Assembly: GCF_014192415.1 (NCBI RefSeq)
Contig: NZ_JACHXY010000001.1
Coordinates: forward strand, 310,001-374,000
Direction of reading: 5' to 3'
Length of the DNA: 64,000 nucleotides
From: Microbacterium proteolyticum
GTDB taxonomy: Bacteria > Actinomycetota > Actinomycetes > Actinomycetales > Microbacteriaceae
The notes under the pieces are model-generated. The model had not been told where the DNA came from and searched no databases. It saw nothing but the letters and a program-made list of their open reading frames with translations. Position numbers and translations under genes: made by a program. How positions within the stretch are numbered: position 1 is the first letter of the stretch; each line of letters begins with the position of its first letter. Positions 1-10,572 of this stretch are shown piece by piece.

Positions 1-1021
1 GGGCACCGTCCATCACCTGGTCGAGGTTGTACGCCTTGTAGCCGGTGCGATGGTCGGCGATCCGGTTCTCGGGGAAGTTGTAGGTGCGGATGCGCTCGGA
101 GCGGTCCATGCCGCGGATCTGCGACTTCCGCGCGTCGGCGGCGACCGCGTCGCGCTCCTCCTGCTGCTTGGCGAGCAGGCGTGCGCGCAGCACGCGCATA
201 CCGGCCTCGCGGTTCTGCAGCTGCGACTTCTCGTTCTGCATCGACACGACGATGCCCGTGGGCACGTGCGTGATGCGCACCGCGGAATCGGTGGTGTTGA
301 CCGACTGACCGCCGGGACCCGACGAGCGGAAGACGTCGATCTTGAGGTCGTTGGGGTCGATGCCGACCTCTTCGGGCTCGTCGACCTCGGGGAAGACGAG
401 CACGCCGGTCGTCGAGGTGTGGATGCGGCCCTGCGACTCCGTCGCCGGCACGCGCTGCACGCGGTGCACGCCGCCCTCGTACTTCAGGTGCGCCCACACG
501 CCCTGCGCCGGGTCGCTCGACGAGCCCTTGATCGCGACCTGGACGTCTTTGTATCCGCCCAGATCGCTCTCGGTGCGCTCGAGCAGTTCGGTCTTCCATC
601 CCATGGATGCCGCGTACTGCAGGTACATGCGGAGGAGATCGGCCGCGAACAGAGCACTCTCGGCGCCGCCCTCGCCGCCCTTGATCTCCATGATCACGTC
701 GCGCGCGTCGTCGGGGTCGCGCGGGATGAGCAGACGGCGCAGACGCTCCTGCGTCTCGGCGACCCGTTGCTCCAGCCCCGGCACCTCGTCGGCGAACGCG
801 TCGTCCTCGCGAGCGAGTTCGCGCGCGGCGTCCAGATCATCGGATGCCGAGACCCACGTCTCATGGGCCGAGACGATGCGCGACAGCTCGGCGTAGCGCC
901 GATTGACGCGCTTCGCGCGTGCGGCGTCCGCGTGCACGGCCGGGTCGGAGAGCTCCTCCTGAACGGCTTTGTGCTCGTCGAGGAGCCCTCGGACCGAGTC
1001 GAACATCGCGGGCACCGACAT
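1..1021 (-). CDS. prfA: Peptide chain release factor 1, 3' end cut by the window
   Basis: Class I release factor that reads UAA/UAG in the ribosomal A site and triggers peptidyl-tRNA hydrolysis. About 340 of some 360 residues are visible. The ATG at 1021 gives an N-terminus of normal RF1 length; a second in-frame ATG at 1006 is possible. The catalytic GGQ loop lies at residues 237-239 inside the conserved [15 protein letters not shown] stretch, and the RF1-type domain before it aligns well with known RF1. The C-terminus lies beyond base 1. It is 17 bp downstream of rho on the same strand and probably cotranscribed with it, the usual actinobacterial rho-prfA order. Confidence 0.97.
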   Translation of the reverse strand, partial: MSVPAMFDSVRGLLDEHKAVQEELSDPAVHADAARAKRVNRRYAELSRIVSAHETWVSASDDLDAARELAREDDAFADEVPGLEQRVAETQERLRRLLIPRDPDDARDVIMEIKGGEGGAESALFAADLLRMYLQYAASMGWKTELLERTESDLGGYKDVQVAIKGSSSDPAQGVWAHLKYEGGVHRVQRVPATESQGRIHTSTTGVLVFPEVDEPEEVGIDPNDLKIDVFRSSGPGGQSVNTTDSAVRITHVPTGIVVSMQNEKSQLQNREAGMRVLRARLLAKQQEERDAVAADARKSQIRGMDRSERIRTYNFPENRIADHRTGYKAYNLDQVMDGA

Positions 1022-1038
1022 CGCGCTGACGGCCCGGA

Positions 1039-3417
1039 TCAGCGGATGCTGTTGTCGTCACCGCCGCGCGCGGGCGCCGGGATCGACTTCTGCATCTGCA
1101 CGAGGAACTCGACGTTCGACTGCGTCTCTTTGAGCTTGCCGAGCACGACCTCGAGGGCCTGCTGAGGCTCGAGACCGGCCAGAGCGCGGCGGAGCTTCCA
1201 GGTGATCTTGACCTCGTCGTTCGACAGCAGCATCTCTTCGCGGCGAGTGCTCGACGCGTTGACGTCGACGGCCGGGAAGATGCGCTTGTCGGCGAGCTGG
1301 CGGTTCAGGCGCAGCTCGCTGTTGCCGGTGCCCTTGAACTCCTCGAAGATCACGTCATCCATCTTCGAACCGGTCTCCACCAGGGCGGTGGCGAGGATGG
1401 TGAGCGATCCGCCGTTCTCGATGTTGCGCGCGGCACCGAAGAAGCGCTTGGGCGGGTACAGCGCCGACGCGTCGACGCCACCGGAGAGCACACGGCCCGA
1501 GGTGGGCGCGGCGAGGTTGTACGCGCGACCCAGACGGGTGATCGAGTCGAGCAGCACGACGACGTCGCGGCCGAGCTCGACCAGACGCTTCGCACGCTCG
1601 ATGGCGAGCTCGGCGACCGTGGTGTGGTCTTCGGCGGGTCGGTCGAACGTCGAGGCGATGACCTCGCCGCGAACGGTGCGCTGCATGTCGGTGACCTCTT
1701 CGGGGCGCTCGTCGACGAGCACGACCATGAGGTGGACCTCGGGGTTGTTCGTGGCGATCGCATTGGCGATCTGCTGCAGCACGATGGTCTTGCCGGCCTT
1801 CGGGGGCGCGACGATCAGGCCGCGCTGGCCCTTGCCGACCGGGGCCACCAGGTCGATGATGCGCTGCGTGAGCTTCTCGGGTCCGGTCTCGAGGCGCAGG
1901 CGTTCCTGCGGGTACAGGGGGGTGAGGTTGTTGAACTCCACGCGCGCGGCGGCGTCGTCGACCGACAGGCCGTTGATCGAGTCGACCTGCACGAGCGCGT
2001 TGTACTTCTGGCGCCCCTGCTGCTCGCCCTCGCGCGGCTGCTTGATGGCACCGACGACGGCGTCGCCCTTGCGCAGGTTGTACTTCTTGACCTGGCCGAG
2101 CGAGACGTAGACGTCGCTCGGGCCGGGCAGGTAGCCGGTGGTGCGCACGAACGCGTAGTTGTCGAGCACGTCGAGCACTCCGGCGATGGGGACGAGCACG
2201 TCGTCCTCGCCGATCTCGGTCTCGAACTCGTCGCCCGTGGTGGTCTGACCGCGGCGCTTGTTGCGCTGACGGTTGCGGCTGTTCGCCGCACCCTGCTGCT
2301 GCTGGGCCTGCTGGCCGCTCTGCTGCGCGTTGTCGCGCTGCGAGGCGCCGCCCTGCTGGCCGTTCTCGCGCTGACCGTTGTCACGCTGGCCGTTGTCGCG
2401 CTGACCGTTGTCGCGCTGGCCATTGTCGCGCTGACCGTTGTCGCGCTGACCGTTGTCGCGCTGGCCATTTTCGCGCGGGGAGCCCTGCTGTGCGTTGTCA
2501 CGCTGCGATGCGCCCTGCTGGCCCCCGTCGCGCTGGGCACCCTGCGTGGGCGCCTCGGCGTCGTCGGAGCCGGCCTCGGCCTTCTCGGCCGCGGCGTCGG
2601 GCTTGTTGCGGTTCCGGTTGCGCGAACGGCTCCGGCCACGACCGCGAGCAGGGGTCTCGTCGGACTGCTCGGCGTTGTCGGCGGCGGCGTTCTCGGCGGC
2701 GGCGGCGTTCTCTCCGTCGTTCGCGTCGGCCTCGGCCACGGGCTCCGACGCATCGGAGGCACCGGCCTCTTCGACGGCGACGTCCGCAGACGGTGCGTCG
2801 GCGGTCGGCGCGTCGGTCGTCTCGGCGACGACGGGCAGGTCGGCGGCGGTTGCGGAGTCGTCGGCGACATCGGCCGCGGTCGTGACGGGAGTGGTCGGCG
2901 TCTCATCCGTGGCGGCGTCGGCGACGGGAGCGTCGGCGGCCTCGGTGGCGGTCGCCTCGGCGGCAGCGGCTTCGGCTGCGGCGGCTTCGGCGGCGGCTGC
3001 GGCCTTCTCCTTGGCGGTGGCGGTCGTCGCACGACGGGGTGCGCGCTTGCGCGGGGCACGTGCGGGCTTCTCCGCCGGCGCGGCCTCTTCCGCGGGTGCG
3101 GTCTCGGCAGCGGTCTCGGCAGCCTGCTCAGCCGCGGAGGCGGCCTCGGCGGATGCCGTCTCGTCCGTGGCGGCGGCGTCCGCGGCCGGGGCGTCGGCGA
3201 CGATGATGTCGTCGGCGAAGAGCGCCTCGGGCTGCGCATCGTCGGCCGCGGTGTCCGGGGCGTCCGTGCCCTCGGTCTGCGCGGTGTCGAGCGTGTTCTG
3301 CTCGGTGTCGGTGTGCGGCGTATCGGTGCCCTGCGCGTCAGCAGTGAGCTGCTCTTCGGCGGGGATCTCGGCGCCCTCGGGCGCGTCGACGGAATGGGTC
3401 TCGGAGATGGACTCCAC
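1039..3417 (-). CDS. rho: Transcription termination factor Rho with long N-terminal insert
   Basis: Hexameric RNA-dependent ATPase that terminates transcription. At 792 residues it is much longer than the roughly 420 of E. coli Rho. The first 400 residues or so are low-complexity: Ala/Glu/Asp/Pro-rich, then Arg/Asn/Gln/Gly-rich, including eight copies of an RDNGQ-type pentapeptide. The conserved core follows: cold-shock RNA-binding fold from about residue 405, Walker A (APPKAGKT) near 540, and Walker B (VVVLLDS) near 620. Such inserts are typical of actinobacterial Rho and are thought to widen RNA binding. The start is the ATG at 3417. The 150 bp upstream to thrB hold no other gene, so rho may have its own promoter there. 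Confidence 0.97.
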   Translation of the reverse strand: MESISETHSVDAPEGAEIPAEEQLTADAQGTDTPHTDTEQNTLDTAQTEGTDAPDTAADDAQPEALFADDIIVADAPAADAAATDETASAEAASAAEQAAETAAETAPAEEAAPAEKPARAPRKRAPRRATTATAKEKAAAAAEAAAAEAAAAEATATEAADAPVADAATDETPTTPVTTAADVADDSATAADLPVVAETTDAPTADAPSADVAVEEAGASDASEPVAEADANDGENAAAAENAAADNAEQSDETPARGRGRSRSRNRNRNKPDAAAEKAEAGSDDAEAPTQGAQRDGGQQGASQRDNAQQGSPRENGQRDNGQRDNGQRDNGQRDNGQRDNGQRDNGQRENGQQGGASQRDNAQQSGQQAQQQQGAANSRNRQRNKRRGQTTTGDEFETEIGEDDVLVPIAGVLDVLDNYAFVRTTGYLPGPSDVYVSLGQVKKYNLRKGDAVVGAIKQPREGEQQGRQKYNALVQVDSINGLSVDDAAARVEFNNLTPLYPQERLRLETGPEKLTQRIIDLVAPVGKGQRGLIVAPPKAGKTIVLQQIANAIATNNPEVHLMVVLVDERPEEVTDMQRTVRGEVIASTFDRPAEDHTTVAELAIERAKRLVELGRDVVVLLDSITRLGRAYNLAAPTSGRVLSGGVDASALYPPKRFFGAARNIENGGSLTILATALVETGSKMDDVIFEEFKGTGNSELRLNRQLADKRIFPAVDVNASSTRREEMLLSNDEVKITWKLRRALAGLEPQQALEVVLGKLKETQSNVEFLVQMQKSIPAPARGGDDNSIR
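2356..2475 (-). repeat. Eight 15-bp tandem units inside rho
   Basis: Eight consecutive 15-bp units, each a variant of ctgaccgttgtcgcg on the + strand, encode the pentapeptide R-[D/E]-N-G-Q eight times in the Rho insert. Units differ at only one to three positions. The perfect register (120 bp = 40 codons) means that gain or loss of a unit would keep the frame open, so copy number may vary between strains. Confidence 0.95.
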
Positions 3418-3568
3418 GAGTGCTCCTCAGAATGAAACGTGTCAGATCGCGCTTCGCCGTGCAGATCGCAGACGAAGAGACACCAGCGGTTCGGGAGATT
3501 GCAGCCGATACCGGGTTCGCGATGTGTTGCGGATTTCGCAGGTGGTGCAGAGGCTCAGATTCGCGAAG

Positions 3569-4501
3569 TTACGCGGAACCCTCTGCGTTTTTCACTGTAC
3601 CACCCTTGACGTCGACGGCGAGCATGAGCGCCTGCCACGGGGTGTCGACCACGGATGCCATGACATCAGCGGCCTCGAGTCGCTGCCCGGGGCCGTCGGC
3701 GAGCACCAGAACGCTGGGGCCCGCCCCGGAGACGACGGCCGCGTAGCCCTCGGCGCGGAGCGCCCGCACGAGTCGGTCGGTCTCGGGCATGGCCTGCGCA
3801 CGGTAGTTCTGGTGCAGCTTGTCTTCGGTCGCCGCCATGAGCAGTTCGGGGCTCTGCGTCATCGCCGCGATGAGCAGGGCCGAGCGCGAGACGTTGAAAA
3901 CCGCGTCCTCGCGCGGGACCTGCAGCGGCTGCAGGCTTCGCGCGACGGCCGTCGACATCGTGAAGCTCGGCACGAACACCAGCGGTGACACGCCGCGATG
4001 GACGATCAGCTGCTTGTGCTGCGGGCCGGCGGCATCCATCCACGCGATCGTCAGACCGCCGAACAGGCCCGGCGCGACGTTGTCGGGGTGCCCCTCCAGC
4101 TCGGTGGCCAGGCGCAGCAGGTCGACGTCGCTGAAGACGACGTCGCCCTCGAGCAGACCCTTCGCGGCGAGGATGCCGGCGACCACGGCGGCCCCCGACG
4201 ACCCCATGCCGCGCCCGTGCGGGATGACGTTGTGCGCGGTCAGCCGCAGGCCCGGGAGTGTGCGACCGACCGACGCGTACGTGTGCGCCATCGCGCGCAC
4301 CACGAGGTGCGACGCGTCGCGCGGCACATCGGCCACGCCCTCGCCCGCGACCTCGATCTCGAGGCCGTCGCCTTCGAGCTGCTCGACGATGAGATCGTCG
4401 TAGACGCTCAGTGCCAAGCCGAGGGTGTCGAAGCCGGGACCGAGATTCGCGCTCGTGGCGGGAACGCGGACCGCGACTCGGCGACCGGGGCCTGAGCTCA
4501 C
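3569..4501 (-). CDS. thrB: Homoserine kinase
   Basis: ATP-dependent phosphorylation of L-homoserine, the step before threonine synthase. 310 residues, normal for the GHMP kinase family. The N-terminus carries the [13 protein letters not shown] signature (residues 13-25) and the phosphate-binding loop [11 protein letters not shown] lies around 95-105. The start is a GTG at 4501 that overlaps the thrC stop as GTGA, which indicates translational coupling. The same frame stays open further upstream, but that part is thrC read out of frame. Last gene of the lysA-hom-thrC-thrB run. Confidence 0.95.
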   Translation of the reverse strand: MSSGPGRRVAVRVPATSANLGPGFDTLGLALSVYDDLIVEQLEGDGLEIEVAGEGVADVPRDASHLVVRAMAHTYASVGRTLPGLRLTAHNVIPHGRGMGSSGAAVVAGILAAKGLLEGDVVFSDVDLLRLATELEGHPDNVAPGLFGGLTIAWMDAAGPQHKQLIVHRGVSPLVFVPSFTMSTAVARSLQPLQVPREDAVFNVSRSALLIAAMTQSPELLMAATEDKLHQNYRAQAMPETDRLVRALRAEGYAAVVSGAGPSVLVLADGPGQRLEAADVMASVVDTPWQALMLAVDVKGGTVKNAEGSA

Positions 4502-5580
4502 GCGGTCACCGGCTGCAGGTCGAGCACCGAGGCGACCTCCGAAGTGGTCGCGTCGACGACGGTGGGCTTCACATCGGTGCCGTCGGCCTTGCGAAGCGCC
4601 CACTGCGGATCCTTGAGACCGTGACCGGTGACGGTGAGCACGACCTTCGCGCCGGCCGGGACGAACCCCGCCTCGGCGCGGTCGAGCAGGCCCGCGACGC
4701 TGATCGCCGAGGCGGGCTCGACGAAGACGCCGACCTCGCCGGCCAGGATCTTCTGCGCCTCGAGGATGCCGTCGTCGTCGATCGCGCCGAACCAGCCGTC
4801 GGTGGCGTCGCGCGCCTCGAGGGCGAGGTCCCACGACGCGGGGTTGCCGATGCGGATGGCACTGGCGATCGTCTCGGGGTTCTTCACGACCTCGCCGCGC
4901 ACGAGAGGAGCGGAACCGGCGGCCTGGAAGCCGAACATGCGGGGCACGCGGGTGGCGACGCCGCGGGCGGCCTCTTCGCGGTAGCCGCGCGAGTAGGCGG
5001 TGTAGTTGCCGGCGTTACCCACGGGGATGAAGTGGAAGTCGGGCGCGTCGCCCAGCTGCTCGACGACTTCGTACGCCGCGGTCTTCTGACCCTCGATGCG
5101 GTCGGGGTTGACCGAGTTGACCAGGTGCACCGGGTAGTGGTCGGCGAGCTCGCGAGCGATTTCGAGACAGTCGTCGAAGTTGCCGCGGATCTGGATCAGA
5201 CGACCATTGTGGGCGACCGCCTGACTCAGCTTGCCCATCGCGATCTTGCCCTCGGGCACGAGCACGGCGGCCGTGATGCCGGCGTGGGCGGCGTAGGCCG
5301 CGGCCGAGGCCGAGGTGTTGCCGGTCGAGGCGCAGATGACGGCCTTGGCCCCGTGCTCGACGGCGCGCGAGAGGGCGACGGTCATGCCGCGGTCCTTGAA
5401 CGAGCCGGTGGGGTTCATGCCCTCGAACTTCACCCACACGTCGGCGCCGGTGCGGCGCGACAGTGCGGGAGCCGGGATGAGGGGGGTGCCGCCCTCGCCC
5501 AGGGTGACGACGGTGGAGGCGTCGGTGACGCCCAGACGGTCGGCGTATTCGCGGAGGACCCCGCGCCAGAGATGAGCCAT
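4498..5580 (-). CDS. thrC: Threonine synthase
   Basis: PLP enzyme converting O-phosphohomoserine to threonine. 360 residues, the short actinobacterial type. The PLP lysine is K62 in [12 protein letters not shown], and the phosphate-binding Gly-rich loop [10 protein letters not shown] is present near the middle. ATG start at 5580, 2 bp after the hom stop. Its stop overlaps the thrB start by 4 bp, so hom, thrC and thrB should be translated from one message. Confidence 0.96.
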   Translation of the reverse strand: MAHLWRGVLREYADRLGVTDASTVVTLGEGGTPLIPAPALSRRTGADVWVKFEGMNPTGSFKDRGMTVALSRAVEHGAKAVICASTGNTSASAAAYAAHAGITAAVLVPEGKIAMGKLSQAVAHNGRLIQIRGNFDDCLEIARELADHYPVHLVNSVNPDRIEGQKTAAYEVVEQLGDAPDFHFIPVGNAGNYTAYSRGYREEAARGVATRVPRMFGFQAAGSAPLVRGEVVKNPETIASAIRIGNPASWDLALEARDATDGWFGAIDDDGILEAQKILAGEVGVFVEPASAISVAGLLDRAEAGFVPAGAKVVLTVTGHGLKDPQWALRKADGTDVKPTVVDATTSEVASVLDLQPVTA

Positions 5581-5582
5581 GT

Positions 5583-6908
5583 TCAGTTCCCTTCCACGCG
5601 CAGCACGGAGACCACGCGCTCGACGACGCCGCTGGCGGCGAGACGCTCGACGGTCTCGCTCAGGTCCTGCTCGCGGGCTTTGTGTGTTCCGATGACCAGG
5701 CGGGCGGAGCCGCCGGTCTGAGTGTTCTCGTCGGCCTCGATGACGGTCTGCTCGACGGTCGCGATCGACACGCGACCCTCGCTCAGGATGCCGGCGACCG
5801 TGGCGAGCACGCCCGGTCGGTCATCGACCTCGAGCGTGATCTGATACCGCGTGATGACGCGCCCGATGGGCACGGCGGGGAGGTTGGCACGGGTCGACTC
5901 GCCCACGCCCACGCCTCCCGCGATGTGTCGACGCGCGGCGGAGACCACGTCGCCGAGCACGGCGGACGCCGTCTGAACGCCGCCGGCTCCGGCGCCGTAG
6001 AACATGAGGTCGCCTGCCGCCTCGGCCTGCACGAACACGGCGTTGTTCGCGCCGTGGACGCTCGCGAGCGGGTGCGCGCGGTCGACGAGCGCCGGGTACA
6101 CGCGCACCGAGATCGACTCGGTGCCGCCGTCTTCGGCGGCGAGGCGCTCGCATACCGCGAGCAGCTTGATGACGTAGCCGGCGTGGCGGGCGGACTCGAT
6201 CATCGCGGCGTCGACGGAGGTGATGCCCTCGCGGTGCACGGCATCCAGAGGAACCGTGGTGTGGAACGCGAGGCTCGCGAGGATCGCCGCCTTCTGCGCC
6301 GCGTCGTAGCCCTCGACATCGGCCGTGGGGTCGGCCTCGGCATAGCCGAGAGCCTGCGCCTGCGCGAGCACGTCGGCGAAGTCGGCGCCCTCGGTGTCCA
6401 TGCGGTCGAGGATGTAGTTGGTGGTGCCGTTGACGATGCCCATGATCCGCACGACCCGGTCGCCGGCGAGCGAGTCGCGCAGGGGTCGGATGATGGGGAT
6501 GGCCCCGGCGGCGGCGGCCTCGTAGTACACCTCGGCCCCGACCTGGTCGGCGGCTTCGAAGACCTCGGACCCATGGGTGGCCAGCAGCGCCTTGTTGGCG
6601 GTGACGACGTCCGCCCCGGAGGCGATGGCGTGCAGCACCTGCGTGCGCGCGGGCTCGATGCCGCCCATCAGCTCGATGACGATGTCGCTGCCGACGATGA
6701 GGGTCTCGGCGTCGGTGGTGAAGAGCTCGCGAGGAAGGTCGGCCTCGCGTTTGGCGTCGAGATTGCGCACCGCGATGCCGGCGAGTTCGAGTTTGGCGCC
6801 CGCGCGGTCGGCGAGCTCGTCGCCGTGCCTGAGCAGCAGGTCGGCGACCTGCGAGCCGACCGCGCCGGCGCCGAGGAGCGCCACGCGGAGCGTCCGGTAG
6901 TCGGTCAT
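5583..6908 (-). CDS. hom: Homoserine dehydrogenase
   Basis: NAD(P)-dependent reduction of aspartate semialdehyde to homoserine, the branch point feeding threonine here and methionine through metX near the other end of the window. 441 residues. Rossmann motif LLGAGAVGS at residues 11-19, the catalytic core with KLLA and the [11 protein letters not shown] motif, and a C-terminal ACT domain from about 355 ([12 protein letters not shown]), the usual site of threonine feedback. Start ATG overlaps the lysA stop as ATGA. Monofunctional, with no aspartokinase domain. Confidence 0.97.
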   Translation of the reverse strand: MTDYRTLRVALLGAGAVGSQVADLLLRHGDELADRAGAKLELAGIAVRNLDAKREADLPRELFTTDAETLIVGSDIVIELMGGIEPARTQVLHAIASGADVVTANKALLATHGSEVFEAADQVGAEVYYEAAAAGAIPIIRPLRDSLAGDRVVRIMGIVNGTTNYILDRMDTEGADFADVLAQAQALGYAEADPTADVEGYDAAQKAAILASLAFHTTVPLDAVHREGITSVDAAMIESARHAGYVIKLLAVCERLAAEDGGTESISVRVYPALVDRAHPLASVHGANNAVFVQAEAAGDLMFYGAGAGGVQTASAVLGDVVSAARRHIAGGVGVGESTRANLPAVPIGRVITRYQITLEVDDRPGVLATVAGILSEGRVSIATVEQTVIEADENTQTGGSARLVIGTHKAREQDLSETVERLAASGVVERVVSVLRVEGN

Positions 6909-8380
6909 TCGGTGTCTCCGTGGGGTGTGTGGATCAGGGTGGATGCCGGGATGCCGGCGTCGCGGGCGAGCAGGTCGTCGACGGTCTCGCCGCGCACGAT
7001 GACGCGCGCTCTGCCGTCGCGCACCGCGACGACGGGCGGACGCGGGGTGTAGTTGTAGTTGCTCGCGAGCGAGAAGCAGTAGGCGCCGGTCGCCGGCACG
7101 CCCAGCAGGTCACCGGGCGCGACGTCGGCAGGAAGGTATTCGGCATCCACGACGATGTCGCCCGACTCGCAGTGGCGTCCCACGACGCGCGTCAGCGCCG
7201 AGGACGCGCTGCTGACGCGTGAGACGACGCGCGCTGAGAAGTCGGCGCCGTAGAGGGCGGGGCGCGCGTTGTCGCTCATACCGCCGTCGACGCTGACGTA
7301 CGTACGATCGAGGCCCTCGGCCGCCGTGACGGTCTTGACCGTGCCGACCTCGTACAGCGTCACGCCGGCCTGGCCCACGATGACGCGGCCGGGTTCGGTG
7401 GCGACGTCGGGCATGGGGATGCCGCGCACCGCGCACTCTTCGGCGATGGCGTCCAGGATGCCGTCGGCGATCTCTTCGATGGGCTTGGGGTCGTCGACGG
7501 ACGTGTAGGAGATGCCGAAGCCGCCGCCGACGTTGAGGAGGGGGATCTCCCCTCCGGCGAGGAGGTCGGCGTGCAGGTCGACCAGGCGCGCGGCCGACTC
7601 CCGGAAGCCGGACGAGTCGAAGATCTGCGAACCGATGTGGGCGTGCAGTCCCACGAAGCGCAGGCTGGGGAGCTCGCGGATGCGGGCGACCGCGTCGGCC
7701 GCCCCCGAGAGCGAGAAGCCGAACTTCTGGTCTTCGTGCGCGGTCGCCAGGAACGCGTGCGTCTCGGCGTGGACGCCCGTGCGCACGCGCACGAGCACGG
7801 ACTGCACGAGACCGCGGCGGTCGGCGATGGCGGCGAGGCGCTCGATCTCGATGGGGCTGTCGACCACGACCGAGCCGATGCCGACCTCGACCGCACGCTC
7901 GAGCTCGGAGACGCTCTTGTTGTTGCCGTGGAAGCCGAGTCGGGCGGGCTCCGCCCCTCCGGCCAGGGCCACCTCGAGCTCGCCGCGCGTGCAGACATCG
8001 ACCGCGAGTCCCTCGTCGACGACCCACCGTACGACCTCCGCCGAGAGGAACGCCTTGCCTGCGTAGTAGACGCGAGCCCGGATGCCGTGGCGGGCGGCGG
8101 CCGACTCGAAAGCCGCGCGCGCACGACGGGCGTGGGCGCGCACCTCGTCTTCATCGAGGACGTAGAGCGGGGTGCCGAAACGGTCTCGGAGGTCGAAGAC
8201 CGAGACTCCGCCGATCTCGACGGATCCGTCGTCGACGCGGCGGGCGGACGTGGGCCAGACGGGGGCGACGAGCTCATTCGCTTCGGCCGGGGCGACGAGC
8301 CACTCGGGCACGAGCGCGGAGTGCGAGGCGGACACAGGGGGACCAATCGGGTTTGCGGCGACGCGACGGCCGCGGATCAC
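6905..8380 (-). CDS. lysA: Diaminopimelate decarboxylase
   Basis: PLP enzyme making lysine from meso-diaminopimelate. Fold-type III barrel: PLP lysine K109 in YYAGKAF, the glycine-rich phosphate loop NVGGGFGISY, and the HCESGDI motif with the cross-subunit active-site cysteine. The longest reading frame starts with a GTG at 8380, preceded by GGTGGAGCC and, farther up, a TAGACT hexamer. An in-frame GTG at 8335 would shorten it by 15 residues to 476. The 4-bp overlap with hom places lysine and threonine synthesis in one transcript. Confidence 0.95.
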   Translation of the reverse strand: MIRGRRVAANPIGPPVSASHSALVPEWLVAPAEANELVAPVWPTSARRVDDGSVEIGGVSVFDLRDRFGTPLYVLDEDEVRAHARRARAAFESAAARHGIRARVYYAGKAFLSAEVVRWVVDEGLAVDVCTRGELEVALAGGAEPARLGFHGNNKSVSELERAVEVGIGSVVVDSPIEIERLAAIADRRGLVQSVLVRVRTGVHAETHAFLATAHEDQKFGFSLSGAADAVARIRELPSLRFVGLHAHIGSQIFDSSGFRESAARLVDLHADLLAGGEIPLLNVGGGFGISYTSVDDPKPIEEIADGILDAIAEECAVRGIPMPDVATEPGRVIVGQAGVTLYEVGTVKTVTAAEGLDRTYVSVDGGMSDNARPALYGADFSARVVSRVSSASSALTRVVGRHCESGDIVVDAEYLPADVAPGDLLGVPATGAYCFSLASNYNYTPRPPVVAVRDGRARVIVRGETVDDLLARDAGIPASTLIHTPHGDTE

Positions 8381-8611
8381 GGCTCCACCCCCGGCGGAGA
8401 GTCACGCGAGGGGTGGTCCTTGCAGTCTAGGGCACGGCGTATGCCGCTCCCTTCCTGTCCCGCCGCGTGCGCGAGGTCACCGGCGCTCGCCCGTCCCGCT
8501 CCGCCGGTGAGAGGCCGCGGTGGAGGCGTTCGTCCGCGGACGCAGAGTCGGGTGACGCCATGCGCCGTGTCGGATGAGACCACGGGCGATGCGAGAGAGC
8601 GGGAGGACGTG

Positions 8612-9769
8612 GTGCACGCGCCGGCGCCCGGCGAGTGCACGTCATCGCCATACGGTGTCGACGTGACGCCGCCTCCCCTTTCCCCCCTCGTCGTCGACGC
8701 CCTCGGGGTTCGCGTCGGCATCGACCCGTCGGGGCTGACGCCCACCGACCGCGACACCGTCGCGCGCGTCTGGGCGGATGCCCGAGTGGTCGACCCGGCT
8801 CCCGCGGAGGTCGTGGTCGCTCCGGTCTCGAGCGACCGCGACGGACAGACGCTGTCCGACCTGTCGGGCAGGGTGACCCAGGCAGCGATAGACGCGCGGC
8901 GGGGCGAATTGTGGATGCTGCACGCGGCCGGACTGGCCGCCTCCGACGGTGGCGTCGTCGTGCTCGTGGGACCCTCGGGCGCCGGCAAGACCACCGCCAC
9001 CCGGCTGCTCGCACGGTCGTGGGGCTACGTCTCCGACGAGACGGTGGGGATCGAATCCGATGGCGGAGTCCGCGGCTACCGCAAACCGCTCTCGGTGATC
9101 ACCGAGGGCAAGGGTTACAAGATCCAGCACGCGCCTCGCGACCTGGGGCTCCGACCGCTTCCGACCGCACCGCTGCGCGTGCGTCGCGTCGTACTCCTCG
9201 ACCGCGACCGCGCCCACGCCCGGGCGCGCCTCGTACCCGTCCCCGCCTCCGACGCCCTGGTCCTCTTGGCACCCCACTCCAGCGCCCTCGCCTCGATGCC
9301 GCGTCCGTTGGGGGTCGTCATGAGCTCGCTGGCGCGGACCGGCGGCGCCCTCCGGGCCGAATACTCCGAGGCGGAGCAGCTGGTCGACCTCGTCGGCGAC
9401 CTGATGGTCGAGGACCTCGACCGCCGGCCGGAGCCCGACGAGGCGTCGTCTGCCGCGGTCGTCTCCACACCTCCCTCGGGGGCGTCGCACGGTGGAGGGC
9501 GACGCTACCGGCGCGGTGCCGTGGTGGACTCGTGCCCCCTCCCTGACGGCCGATTGGCGGTGATGACCGGGGAGACCGACGGACGAGGCACGTTGCGCAT
9601 CCTCGCCGGTGTCGCGCCCGCGATATTGCGCGCCGCCGACGACGCCACCCGAGACGACCTGCTGCGCGCGGCGACCGACGGGACACCCGACGACGAGGCA
9701 GCGCGCGCAGTCGATGGCATCCTGGACCAGCTCGTCGAAGCAGGGCTGCTCACCGTCACCAGCGGGTGA
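8612..9769 (+). CDS. HPr-kinase-like ATPase with C-terminal PqqD-like domain
   Basis: Unknown role. The central part has a clean P-loop (VGPSGAGKTT, about residues 119-128) in a context resembling HprK/serine-kinase-like proteins that sit beside peptide-modification genes. The last 85 residues (from GRRYRRGAVVDS) look like a PqqD/RRE-type winged helix with the acidic, leucine-rich end typical of that family. No radical-SAM, peptidase or precursor gene is nearby. The start is uncertain: GTG at 8612 follows GGGAGGA at 4 bp; an in-frame GTG at 8663 is the alternative. It interrupts an otherwise minus-strand lysA-DUF2993-argS block. Confidence 0.7.
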   Translation: MHAPAPGECTSSPYGVDVTPPPLSPLVVDALGVRVGIDPSGLTPTDRDTVARVWADARVVDPAPAEVVVAPVSSDRDGQTLSDLSGRVTQAAIDARRGELWMLHAAGLAASDGGVVVLVGPSGAGKTTATRLLARSWGYVSDETVGIESDGGVRGYRKPLSVITEGKGYKIQHAPRDLGLRPLPTAPLRVRRVVLLDRDRAHARARLVPVPASDALVLLAPHSSALASMPRPLGVVMSSLARTGGALRAEYSEAEQLVDLVGDLMVEDLDRRPEPDEASSAAVVSTPPSGASHGGGRRYRRGAVVDSCPLPDGRLAVMTGETDGRGTLRILAGVAPAILRAADDATRDDLLRAATDGTPDDEAARAVDGILDQLVEAGLLTVTSG

Positions 9770-9787
9770 CGCGCGACATCGCTTCTC

Positions 9788-10570
9788 TCAGCCGCAGGTG
9801 CCGTCGGCCTGCAGGCCCGGGTCGCTGACGATCGCGCCGGCGATGTCGAACGTCGCCACCAGATCCTGCCCCTGCACGGTCGCGGACGTCAGGGTCAGGC
9901 CCGCCGGCAGCCGGTCGGCGATGCAGAGACTGCGCGTCTGCACGAGCGTGTCGGCGACGCCGCCGAACTGGCCCCGCAGGGTGTCGGCGTCGATCACGTT
10001 GCCCGCCACCTGGAAGCCCGTCGGGGTGATCGTGAGGTCGCCCTCGGCGGCGCCGGGAGTGGCCGTCACCCCGACCGGGATGCCGATCCCGAACAACGTC
10101 AGGGTGGTCTCGAAACTGACGTCCGGTGCGGTGACCTCCACCGTTCCGGCGGGCAGATCGGGCAGCTGGGCGAGGAGCGCCCGCACCTGCTCCTGGTCGA
10201 GTCGCACCGAGGCGACTCCCCCGTCGGCCGCCGATCCAGCCGAGACCGGTACACCGCGCAGGTCGACGCGCACGTCGCCGGTGATCGGCCCCAGGGTGAC
10301 GTCGTCGGAGGCGACGGCGACTTCGTCGAGGCGCCCAGCGAGCACCTGCGGCAGCACGAGGCCCGCCACCTGCACGTCGACGTCTTGATCGTCCGGGAGG
10401 CCGACGTTCGTCACGACGAGGGAGCGCACCGTGCTGGTCACGACCGAGCGCGCGATGTACTCGGCGGCGACGGCGGCCGCCGCCAGCAGCACGAGCACCA
10501 CCACGATCACCGCGATCCAGCGGCCGGTCTTCCGGCCCGAGCGGCTGCTCGGCGTCGTGGCATCCGTCAT
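9788..10570 (-). CDS. DUF2993 (LmeA-type) membrane-anchored protein
   Basis: 260 residues. Basic N-terminus, one transmembrane helix at about residues 18-38, then an extracytoplasmic domain of the DUF2993 family. LmeA, a mycobacterial relative, acts in lipomannan mannan-chain synthesis; a similar role here is inference. The ATG at 10570 lies 2 bp after the argS stop (10573-10575), and an in-frame GTG at 10576 would overlap that stop. Cotranscription with argS is expected. Function in this organism cannot be read from sequence. Confidence 0.8.
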   Translation of the reverse strand: MTDATTPSSRSGRKTGRWIAVIVVVLVLLAAAAVAAEYIARSVVTSTVRSLVVTNVGLPDDQDVDVQVAGLVLPQVLAGRLDEVAVASDDVTLGPITGDVRVDLRGVPVSAGSAADGGVASVRLDQEQVRALLAQLPDLPAGTVEVTAPDVSFETTLTLFGIGIPVGVTATPGAAEGDLTITPTGFQVAGNVIDADTLRGQFGGVADTLVQTRSLCIADRLPAGLTLTSATVQGQDLVATFDIAGAIVSDPGLQADGTCG

Positions 10571-10572
10571 CG

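Noticed and set aside
2356..2475. Possible CRISPR-like array
   Set aside because: Units are 15 bp, contiguous without spacers and in frame with rho, so it is a coding repeat.
1624..3435. Long plus-strand frame opposite rho
   Set aside because: It is the mirror of the Rho gene with Val/Leu/Gly repeats, a typical GC-rich shadow.
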